DNA from: an uncultured Elusimicrobia bacterium
GTDB lineage: Bacteria > Elusimicrobiota > Elusimicrobia > UBA1565 > UBA9628
Length of the DNA: 64,000 nucleotides
NCBI GenBank assembly: GCA_903830945.1
Contig: CAIKVT010000058.1
Span: forward strand, 1 to 64,000
Reading direction: 5' to 3'
The notes under the pieces: model-generated
What the model was told of the DNA's origin: nothing
Seen by the model: only the letters and a program-made list of their open reading frames with translations
Database searches by the model: none
Program-made: the position numbers and the translations under genes
Shown here: one piece after another, positions 51,062 through 57,625 of the stretch
How the letters are laid out: every line of letters begins with the position of its first letter
How positions within the stretch are numbered: the stretch's first letter is position 1

Positions 51062-51886
51062 TTATTCCGGGTCGCCAGGTTTCCAGTGACTGGGTAACTT
51101 CTCTCCTTCGATTTGACCGGCATAATCCAACTTCAACTGACGGCAGCAATCTCCCCAATCATCGCTGCCATCTCTCATTTCACAAACACCGTAGGGAGTT
51201 TCGTATTTTCTAAAATATCGATAATCAAAACCTTTAGGAGCTTTGTACTGAACCCTATAACTTATCCAATTCTCATCTTTTAAACATTGATGCGGTTCAA
51301 CCTGGATATTCCCGGCATGAAATTCCATGTAACCGGTACATTCTTTCCTCACCGGATTTAAAGTAATTCCGGCAGAAAAGAACGTGGTCAAATGTTGATT
51401 TTCCAGTGCGCACGCATAATTTCCTTCCGGCTGGATATTCGGATCCCCCTGCCAATGCATTTTTTTTCTCGCTGGGATGTTGGGAACGTCTTCAAAAGCG
51501 ATCACTTTGAAGTTCAATTGCGTACAACAATCTTTATAAGCATCTTCATTCTTATGAATGATGCATTTTCCATAAGGGGTGCGAATTTCAACATAACCTA
51601 TCGCATGATGAGGCTTCCAAATTTCTGGGAGTTTATACTGCTGATGAGGATCCCCGGGGTAATGGTAGCCGCATTGTCTAGTCTCTTTATTGACGACCAG
51701 GACCGGCCCCATTTGAGCAGTCGCACCTTGATCTGTCATAAGAGGGAGTAAAAGCACAAACAAGATTAGACATTTTAAAAAGGTTTTAAAGGTCCCCCGA
51801 TCTGGGCGCGGCGAGGTACTCGAAGCGGGGTTATCTGCTATCTTTTCGCAGATTGGACTCACTGAGCCCCTATCCGTTCCAAGCAC
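51062..51886 (-). CDS. AT-rich, cysteine-rich exported protein with duplicated DCCxQL domain
   Basis: About 274 residues if read from the GTG that overlaps the atoE stop (TAGTG); the true start is unclear. A hydrophobic export segment (FLKCLILFVLLLPLMTDQGA) precedes two related modules. Module 1 has TPYGKCIIHKNEDAYKDCCT then QLNF. Module 2 has TPYGVCEMRDGSDDWGDCCR then QLKL. LPEIWKPHH and LPSHWKPGD form another related pair. Each module likely holds disulfides. Base composition is clearly AT-richer than all neighbours, which points to recent transfer. No family is recognised. Confidence 0.6.
   Translation of the reverse strand: MLGTDRGSVSPICEKIADNPASSTSPRPDRGTFKTFLKCLILFVLLLPLMTDQGATAQMGPVLVVNKETRQCGYHYPGDPHQQYKLPEIWKPHHAIGYVEIRTPYGKCIIHKNEDAYKDCCTQLNFKVIAFEDVPNIPARKKMHWQGDPNIQPEGNYACALENQHLTTFFSAGITLNPVRKECTGYMEFHAGNIQVEPHQCLKDENWISYRVQYKAPKGFDYRYFRKYETPYGVCEMRDGSDDWGDCCRQLKLDYAGQIEGEKLPSHWKPGDPE
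51804..51834 (+). repeat. Recurring ~30-nt motif, copy 2
   Basis: Core GGCGAGGTACTCGAAGCGGG, followed by GTTAT. It marks the boundary between atoE-side sequence and the AT-rich gene. Confidence 0.45.
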
Positions 51887-53304
51887 TATGAGAGGGTCCG
51901 CGCGAACAGCCAGCACAGCAGAAGCACCACCGGAACGTGGACGATGAGTTGCAGGACGCTGTATCCCACTAAATCGCGTGCTTTAAGGCCGAGGATGGCC
52001 AGTAGCGGCAGCATCCAGAAGGGATTGACCAGGTTGGGGAGGGCCTCGGCCGCGTTGTAGGTCTGCACCACCCAACCCAGATGCACGTGCTGAAGGCTAG
52101 CAGCCTTCAGCACGTAGGGCGCCTCGACAACCCATTTGCTCCCGCCGGAAGGAATGAATACGCCGAGCAGGGCTGAATAGAGTCCCAGCAGCAGCGGATA
52201 GGTCCCAGGCGTGCTCATCCGCGCGAAAAGATTCGCCAGCCAAGCCGATATGCCGGTGCCGGTGATCATGCCGAAGATGACGGCGTAAAATGGGAATTGG
52301 ATCAACACTCCTCCCGCGGCAGGCACGGCTCGGGCCACGGCGCGGGCAAAGCGTATGGGCCGCGCATGCAGGAGGAGCGCGGCCGTGATGAACAAAAGAT
52401 TGTAGGTATTGAGGTCGAGCGCGGCGAGCGCTCCGTGCGGCGAAATTAGAAAGACGTGGGCCAGGTACCAGCAGAGAATGCCCGCCATGAAGATGTTGAG
52501 CAGCGGGCTGTGCTCCAGCCACTCGCCGGGTTTGCTGGGGGCTTCGACTGTGGGATCGGGGGGAGTCAGATCCACTCCAAAGAACTCGGCTCCGCGCGCC
52601 TGCTCGGCGCCAGGAGCCGAATAGTAAGCGACGAGTACCGAGATGGCGATCAGGGTGCCGGCCAGCGCCAAGCTCTGCCATAAAAACAGCGTCTGGGTCA
52701 GGGGAATAAGTCCGCTGATCTCAAAGAGCGTCTGCGGCAGCGCTGACTTCGTCGCCATCATGAGGGCGGCCGAGGAAGAAAGCCCGAGCGCCCACACCGC
52801 CCCTAATCCGAGATAGGCCGCGGCGCCGGCCGCGCGATAATCCATGTTCTTCATTCGGCGCGCCAGCTCCTTGACCAGCAGGCCGCTAAAGATCAGGCTG
52901 AATCCCCAAGAGAGCAGAGAGGAGACCATGGAGAAGAATGCGACGAACGCCACGGCTCCTCTGGGAGTCTTCGGGATCCGCGCCAACCTCTCGATAAGGC
53001 GGGCGACCGCAGGCGCCGAGGCCACCGCGAATCCGCCGATAATGACCATGGCCATCTGCATGGTAAAGGGAACGAGCGACCAAAAGGCCTTACCACCCTC
53101 GATGGCCAAGCTGGAGGGCGATTGGCCGAGGCAAAGCCCCAACAGGAAGGTGACGAGAACGCCGAGAAAGGCGAACACCAGAGCGTCCGGGAACCAGTTT
53201 TCGGTCCATTGCGCCAGAGCGAGCCCTGCTCGCGCTAATAAGGAGTCTTCCCGATAGGTTGTAGGCGCAATATCCCCGCTTCGCCTAGCCGCCGCGCCTC
53301 TCAT
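51886..53304 (-). CDS. atoE: Short-chain fatty acid transporter AtoE family
   Basis: A 472-residue protein with about 12 membrane helices. Family landmarks: WTENWFPDALVFAFLGVLVT, SWGFSLIFSGLLVKELARRM, GKAFWSLVPFTMQMAMVIIG and FIPSGGSKWVVEAPYV. AtoE proteins carry short-chain acids such as butyrate or acetoacetate. A hairpin is found in its leader. Its neighbour across the intergenic region is the STAS-lyase fusion gene, on the opposite strand. Confidence 0.9.
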   Translation of the reverse strand: MRGAAARRSGDIAPTTYREDSLLARAGLALAQWTENWFPDALVFAFLGVLVTFLLGLCLGQSPSSLAIEGGKAFWSLVPFTMQMAMVIIGGFAVASAPAVARLIERLARIPKTPRGAVAFVAFFSMVSSLLSWGFSLIFSGLLVKELARRMKNMDYRAAGAAAYLGLGAVWALGLSSSAALMMATKSALPQTLFEISGLIPLTQTLFLWQSLALAGTLIAISVLVAYYSAPGAEQARGAEFFGVDLTPPDPTVEAPSKPGEWLEHSPLLNIFMAGILCWYLAHVFLISPHGALAALDLNTYNLLFITAALLLHARPIRFARAVARAVPAAGGVLIQFPFYAVIFGMITGTGISAWLANLFARMSTPGTYPLLLGLYSALLGVFIPSGGSKWVVEAPYVLKAASLQHVHLGWVVQTYNAAEALPNLVNPFWMLPLLAILGLKARDLVGYSVLQLIVHVPVVLLLCWLFARTLS

Positions 53305-53326
53305 TGCTCTTGATCCTCTACCCTTC

Positions 53327-53348
53327 CGCCTGCGGACCCCCGCAGGCG
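53327..53348 (-). promoter_or_regulatory. Leader hairpin of atoE
   Basis: A perfect 9-bp stem (CGCCTGCGG / CCGCAGGCG) with a 4-nt loop between a putative promoter (TTTACA, TATCAT-like) and the atoE ribosome site. It has no T run. Confidence 0.35.
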
Positions 53349-53472
53349 TTATGATACATACCTGTAAAGCGCTTTATCAATACCTACTTTCCCTATGAGT
53401 GGGCGCGAAGCTAATTTGGTGTTCTACTCAACCAACCCATATGACATTTTTTGCCGTGGAGGATGAGGCTCT

Positions 53473-53578
53473 GCCGATAAATCGGCTGTCCGCCGGAAAA
53501 ACTGGCGGCCCAGTCTGGTCAATAGATGGAACTCATCGCGTGGCCTTCGCCTGGGTGGAATAAATTCGGAAGAATTTA
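53473..53578 (+). other. Cluster of three stem-loops, possible structured RNA or regulatory DNA
   Basis: The 350-bp gap between atoE and the STAS-lyase gene contains GCCGATAAATCGGC (53473-53486), a 7-bp stem with an AAAAA loop (53490-53508), and TAAATTC GGAA GAATTTA with a GNRA loop (53561-53578). The recurring ~30-nt motif follows. No convincing coding frame is present. Confidence 0.35.
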
Positions 53579-53582
53579 ATCC

Positions 53583-53613
53583 GGACGAGGCGAGGGGTTC
53601 GAAGCGGGGTGAT
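53583..53613 (+). repeat. Recurring ~30-nt motif, copy 3
   Basis: Core GGCGAGGGGTTCGAAGCGGG, followed by GTGAT. It sits just upstream of the predicted promoter (TATCAT, 53634-53639) of the STAS-lyase gene. Confidence 0.45.
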
Positions 53614-53654
53614 TCCTCCTGCAATCAATTTAGTATCATACCCGAGTTGAGATC

Positions 53655-54833
53655 ATGATCCAATCGCAATACAAGATTGTTGGAGAAGCGCTGGTTGTTT
53701 CGTTGATCGGCCGCCTCGATGCGACGACCTGGGAAAGCTTCTGGAACGGGTTGTTGCTGAAGCTTCAGGATGCTCCGAAGAAGCTGATTTTCGATCTGGC
53801 TGGATTGGAGTATATCAGCAGCGCAGGCATGCGCGTCTTTCTTCTGGCGGAGCGTCGGATGCGCGAAAAAGGCGGCTCAATAGAGTTGCGCAGCCCGGTC
53901 GAGATTGTCCGTAGGGCTCTGGAGATAAGCCAACTGCAGAGCCTATTCCCTATCATTGAGTCTGGCCGGAGCAAGGACAAACCGAAGGAACCGAGTGAGA
54001 CCCGGCTTTACGGCCATTCCGCCGGCGATGCCTTCCGCGACCGCCTAGCGACGCGCAGGATTCTTCCGTTGATAGGCATCTATGACGTCTTCTCCGCGCA
54101 ATTGGCCGCCAAGCGCTTCGAGGGAGTCTTCTGCAGCGGATTCGGATATGCCGCCAGCCAATACGGCTTACCCGACATCGGTTACGTGAATTGGCATGAT
54201 ATCATGGATTTCGCGACCCGCGTACGGCAGGTCCTGCCCGCGACCCATATCCTCGTGGATGTGGATGACGGGTTTGGCGAGGAGCCCATCGCGGCGAACA
54301 CCGTCAAGAACCTCGAGATGAACGGGGTTTCCGCGGTGATGATGGAGGACCAAAAACGGCCACGGCGCTGCGGACACTTCGAGGGCAAACAGGTGCTGGG
54401 CATGGAGCAGTACCTGGTCAAACTCAAAGCCGTGCTTGCGGCGCGCAAGCGCCTCTTCGTGATCGCGCGCACCGATGCCACGGACTGGAACGACGGCATG
54501 AAGCGGGCGGTCCTTTACGCCAAAGCCGGGGCGGATGCGGTGATGGTGGAGGCGGTGCATGATTTGAAGTACGTGGAGGAAGTGGCGCAGGCCGTGAAGG
54601 TCCCCCTGATGGTGAACCAGATCCACGGCGGCAAGAGCCCCAACTGGACCCTGCAGGAAATGGAGGCCGCGGGAGTGGCCATCGCGATCTTCAGCACTCC
54701 CTGCCTGTTCGCCGCCCAATACGCCATCGAGCGATACCTCGACCAAATGCAGAAGCATCATAAGCTCGTGGGCGAAAACACCGTCGGAATGGCTGAATGC
54801 GTGAAGATGCTCTATACGCCTCCCATGGGCTAG
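53655..54833 (+). CDS. STAS domain fused to isocitrate lyase/PEP mutase-family enzyme
   Basis: A 392-residue two-domain protein. Residues 1-105 form a STAS domain of the anti-sigma-antagonist type ([36 protein letters not shown]) with the Ser normally phosphorylated. Residues about 120-390 form an isocitrate lyase/PEP mutase barrel: [26 protein letters not shown], the lyase signature RRCGH (Cys239) and FVIARTDA. The catalytic Cys favours a methylisocitrate- or dimethylmalate-lyase-like C-C cleavage over phosphonate chemistry. It overlaps or nearly abuts the TauE gene (5 bp). Confidence 0.85.
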   Translation: MIQSQYKIVGEALVVSLIGRLDATTWESFWNGLLLKLQDAPKKLIFDLAGLEYISSAGMRVFLLAERRMREKGGSIELRSPVEIVRRALEISQLQSLFPIIESGRSKDKPKEPSETRLYGHSAGDAFRDRLATRRILPLIGIYDVFSAQLAAKRFEGVFCSGFGYAASQYGLPDIGYVNWHDIMDFATRVRQVLPATHILVDVDDGFGEEPIAANTVKNLEMNGVSAVMMEDQKRPRRCGHFEGKQVLGMEQYLVKLKAVLAARKRLFVIARTDATDWNDGMKRAVLYAKAGADAVMVEAVHDLKYVEEVAQAVKVPLMVNQIHGGKSPNWTLQEMEAAGVAIAIFSTPCLFAAQYAIERYLDQMQKHHKLVGENTVGMAECVKMLYTPPMG

Positions 54834-54837
54834 GATA

Positions 54838-55623
54838 ATGATCCCTTGGCACCCCGGCATGCTCACTCCCGGCCAGTATGGCTTGGCGGCATCGGCGGCG
54901 CTGGCCGCGGGGGCGGTCAATGCCCTTGCTGGCGGCGGGACCCTCATCAGCTTCCCCACGCTCATATTCCTCGGCGTGCCTGCCGTATCGGCGAACGTCA
55001 CCAATACGGTCGCACTCTGTCCCGGCTATTTTGGCGGGACGATGGCGCAGTGGGACGATCTAAGGACGCAGATCCGGAGGCTCTGGGTCGTCGTCCCGGC
55101 AAGCATCGCGGGTGGAATTTTCGGGGGATTCCTCCTGCTGCATACGGGAGAACGGCTATTCCGGGAATTGGTCCCTTGGTTGATTCTGCTGGCTTCGGGG
55201 CTGCTGGCGGTCCTGGACCCCGTCCGCGCCGGCCTGGAGCGGCGCATGGGAAAGAAATACGGCGCGAGTCTCGAGAAGCTCGTGGCCCTGCCCGTCGGAT
55301 TGGCCTCGATTTATGGCGGGTACTTCGGTGCGGGTTTGAGCGTAGTCGTCCTCTCCGTGCTGGGGATCACCCTCAAAGATTCGCTGACACGACTCAACGC
55401 GTTGAAACAGGCTGTCGCCTTTAGCGTCAATATAGCAGCAGCGATCTACCTTCTTTTCTCGGGTCAAGTCTTCTGGTCTGTCGCACTTGTCATGGCGGTC
55501 GGGGCGCTGGTCGGCGGGACGCTGGGCGGCAAGTTCGCCGGGCGCATAAAGCCGTCCGCGTTGCGCTGGACGGTGGTTGCCCTCGGGTTGGTCATTTCCG
55601 CCATCTATTTCTCTCGAGGATAG
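54838..55623 (+). CDS. TauE/SafE-family membrane exporter
   Basis: A 261-residue protein with about eight membrane helices. The two family repeats are [19 protein letters not shown] and [20 protein letters not shown]. TauE/SafE proteins export sulfite or organic acids such as sulfoacetate. It follows the STAS-lyase gene by 4 bp and is surely co-transcribed, suggesting it moves a product of that enzyme. Confidence 0.88.
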   Translation: MIPWHPGMLTPGQYGLAASAALAAGAVNALAGGGTLISFPTLIFLGVPAVSANVTNTVALCPGYFGGTMAQWDDLRTQIRRLWVVVPASIAGGIFGGFLLLHTGERLFRELVPWLILLASGLLAVLDPVRAGLERRMGKKYGASLEKLVALPVGLASIYGGYFGAGLSVVVLSVLGITLKDSLTRLNALKQAVAFSVNIAAAIYLLFSGQVFWSVALVMAVGALVGGTLGGKFAGRIKPSALRWTVVALGLVISAIYFSRG

Positions 55624-55652
55624 ATTTGCGGATACCAATCCTCCCGGCGACG

Positions 55653-56069
55653 ATGGATCAGAGACTCAAAAACCCCGACGACATGACGCCGGAAGAACGC
55701 TTGGACCGGATCGTGGAAATACTGGCCGAGGCCTCGGTCCGGCTCTTCTACAAGCAGCAGGGCAAGGCGGCCGAGCCCGCCGGCCCGCCTATCCCCGACA
55801 CCCCGGCCCAGGTGTATTGCCCGACGAAGCTGGGCCGGTTGCCTTTCGGACAGAAGGAGTTCGAGGGGCTGCGCGTCGAATCTCCCGACGAGGCGGCGTT
55901 GGTCAAGCGCATCTATGAGCTGGCGCGGGAGGGACTCTCCTCCGAGGCCATCGCCAAGCGGCTCAACCAAGAAGACAAGACGAGCAAGCGTTCGGGGAGG
56001 TGGTCGAGGGTCGCCGTGTGGCGGATACTCCGACGGCAACAGAAAAGGGCGTTACAGAATATTCCGTAA
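55653..56069 (+). CDS. Small recombinase-domain protein
   Basis: A 138-residue protein whose second half (LPFGQKEFEGLRVESPDEAA, IYELAREGLSSEAIAKRLNQ, GRWSRVAVWRILRRQQ) matches the DNA-binding 'Recombinase' domain of large serine recombinases. It lacks the catalytic resolvase domain. The N-terminal part has a helix (TPEERLDRIVEILAEASVRL). It may be a stand-alone regulator derived from a recombinase or a relic of an integrated element. It lies beside tRNA-Asp. A TTG start at 55626 is also possible. Confidence 0.65.
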   Translation: MDQRLKNPDDMTPEERLDRIVEILAEASVRLFYKQQGKAAEPAGPPIPDTPAQVYCPTKLGRLPFGQKEFEGLRVESPDEAALVKRIYELAREGLSSEAIAKRLNQEDKTSKRSGRWSRVAVWRILRRQQKRALQNIP

Positions 56070-56074
56070 CGCCC
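56047..56074 (+). terminator. Stem-loop at the end of the recombinase-domain gene
   Basis: GGGCGTTAC / GTAACGCCC, a perfect 9-bp stem with a 10-nt loop that spans the stop codon. No T run follows. Confidence 0.4.
56061..56071 (+). repeat. 11-bp inverted repeat, left copy
   Basis: ATTCCGTAACG, the exact reverse complement of 56200-56210. The pair encloses about 130 bp between the recombinase-domain gene and tRNA-Asp. Confidence 0.45.
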
Positions 56075-56199
56075 CTCTGGGTGGCCGACTCAGCCGCGAC
56101 TTCTGCGTCGAGTCCGTTGCTCCCGCGACGTCCTTGCGAGGAGCGATTTCCCTGATTCCTCGACGGAGTTTTGGAATCCGTGTGACCGATTTGAAAAAC

Positions 56200-56210
56200 C
56201 GTTACGGAAT
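56200..56210 (-). repeat. 11-bp inverted repeat, right copy
   Basis: CGTTACGGAAT on the plus strand, partner of 56061-56071, ending 14 bp from the 3' end of tRNA-Asp. Confidence 0.45.
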
Positions 56211-56223
56211 CAGCACAAAAACC

Positions 56224-56302
56224 TGGCGGGGTCGACGGGATTTGAACCCGCGGTCTCTGCCTTGACAGGGCAGCGTGTTAAACCAGGCTACACCACGACC
56301 CC
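56224..56302 (-). tRNA. tRNA-Asp (GTC), CCA encoded
   Basis: The minus strand folds as a cloverleaf: acceptor GGGGTCG / CGACCCC, anticodon stem-loop CTGCC CTGTCAA GGCAG with anticodon GTC, and T arm GCGGG TTCAAAT CCCGT. Discriminator G is followed by genome-encoded CCA. Length is 79 nt with CCA because of a long D loop. Confidence 0.95.
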
Positions 56303-56348
56303 AAAATCGAGTCAGCCACTATACCAAATTCCGAGCTACGGAAAAACT

Positions 56349-56420
56349 TGGGTCGTGTAGGATTTGAACCTACGACCCTTCGCGTGTAAGGCGAATGCTC
56401 TACCGCTGAGCTAACGACCC
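56349..56420 (-). tRNA. tRNA-Val (TAC)
   Basis: Cloverleaf on the minus strand: acceptor GGGTCGT / ACGACCC, anticodon stem-loop TTCGC CTTACAC GCGAA with anticodon TAC, and T arm CGTAG GTTCAAATC CTACA. Discriminator A; CCA is not encoded. TAAAAT lies nine bases upstream (56435-56430), so it probably heads a two-tRNA unit with tRNA-Asp. Confidence 0.95.
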
Positions 56421-56467
56421 GATATGGTTATTTTACCACACTTGGCGGGTGGCGGGCTTCTTGATTC

Positions 56468-56839
56468 TTAGGGAAGGAATGTGATCTTTCCGACGAAGTA
56501 GTCCGCGCCCAGGTTGACCAGGTCGGACGCCGAGTGCAGGGCTTTGCGCAGAGCCGATAGTCGCAGGGTCCGATTGAGCTTGATCGTCAGGGTCAGCGTT
56601 TCCTGATCGAAATCAACCTTGGCGGATTCAACTTCCGGCAGCTTCATTGCTTCGATTTCGATGCCGCGGCCGCAGGTCGTCGTCAGCATGCCGATAATAT
56701 TGACGGCGTAGTGCCCGGAGGGGAGTTCCTTGTACGCTATGGCTTCTTCTGCGGGAAAGGCGTGGGCCGGCGTGCTCCGGGCGGCCGGGCACGTAAAAAC
56801 GGTCATGACCACTATGCCGGCAGCCGACCAACTTCGCAT
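56468..56839 (-). CDS. Exported HMA-like domain protein
   Basis: A 123-residue protein with a signal peptide (SWSAAGIVVMTVFTCPAA) and a ferredoxin-like heavy-metal-associated fold: IIGMLTTTCGRGIEIEAMKL, then VESAKVDFDQETLTLTIKL. The usual CxxC is reduced to one Cys (TTTCGRG), so metal handling may differ or be lost. Start is the ATG; a GTG two codons upstream is possible and lies five bases after TATGCT. Confidence 0.65.
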   Translation of the reverse strand: MRSWSAAGIVVMTVFTCPAARSTPAHAFPAEEAIAYKELPSGHYAVNIIGMLTTTCGRGIEIEAMKLPEVESAKVDFDQETLTLTIKLNRTLRLSALRKALHSASDLVNLGADYFVGKITFLP

Positions 56840-56930
56840 GAGCACAAATTAGCATATTCTTCAGACGATTTAGTAAACTCACCGCGCGAGAGCCTTTCCA
56901 AGGCTCTGTGGTTTGGAACCGGAGGCATGA

Positions 56931-57533
56931 ATGGCTTATGCTCAGACGCTGCCGATGCGCCAGGGAGTCTTCTACGACGCGGCTGGTGGCCGGGACTCGG
57001 TCCTGGGTGATGCCGCGGCCGTTGTGATCATGAGTTGGGCCATCGCTGTCTGCGCCCGGCTCTGCGTGCCCCTGCCCTTCACCCCGGTGCCACTGACCGG
57101 CAGCACGTTGGGCGTCCTCTACGCCGGGGCCCTGTTGGGACCCCGTCGCGGTAGCGCCGCGGCGGCGCTCTATCTCCTGCAAGGCGGCTGTGGTTTGCCA
57201 TTCTTTTCTGGAGGGGCCGCGGGTTGGGCGTGCCTGCTCGGGCCAACGGGCGGTTACTTGCTGGGCTTCCTGCCCGGCGCCTGGCTGGCCGGCTTCCTGG
57301 CACAGCGGGGATGGGACCGCAGGACGGGCTCCAGCCTGGTCCTGCTGCTGGCCGGGTCCGCCGTTATCCTGGCCTGCGGCTTGGTCGGGTTGGCCCGTTT
57401 CGTCCCCTTCGGCCGCCTTCTCTCCGTCGGGCTCTATCCATTCCTGGCGGGGGACTTGCTCAAGTCCGTGGTCTGTGCCGTCCTCCTGCCTTGGGGCTGG
57501 CACCGGATCGGTCGCGAAAGTGGAAAAAAATGA
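56931..57533 (+). CDS. bioY: Biotin transporter BioY
   Basis: A 200-residue membrane protein with six helices and the BioY pattern: VPLPFTPVPLTGSTLGVLYA, GPRRGSAAAALYLLQGGCGL, GPTGGYLLGFLPGAWLAGFL and YPFLAGDLLKSVVCAVLL. It is the substrate-binding S component of an ECF transporter or works alone; no EcfA or EcfT genes are nearby. GGAGGC precedes the ATG. Confidence 0.92.
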   Translation: MAYAQTLPMRQGVFYDAAGGRDSVLGDAAAVVIMSWAIAVCARLCVPLPFTPVPLTGSTLGVLYAGALLGPRRGSAAAALYLLQGGCGLPFFSGGAAGWACLLGPTGGYLLGFLPGAWLAGFLAQRGWDRRTGSSLVLLLAGSAVILACGLVGLARFVPFGRLLSVGLYPFLAGDLLKSVVCAVLLPWGWHRIGRESGKK

Positions 57534-57625
57534 ACATGGACGATGGATTGACAGAATAGAACCCAACAGTTACACTTTGCGAGCTCGTCGCGACCGTGCG
57601 GGCACTCGAATATAAATTTTTAATC

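Noticed and set aside
50964-51158. 64-codon minus-strand frame upstream of the large secreted protein gene
   Set aside because: It overlaps the AT-rich gene's 3' end in another frame and has no ribosome site.
53424-53624. 66-codon minus-strand frame between atoE and the STAS-lyase gene
   Set aside because: No start signal, no recognisable fold, and it runs through the hairpins and the recurring motif, so I treat it as chance coding.
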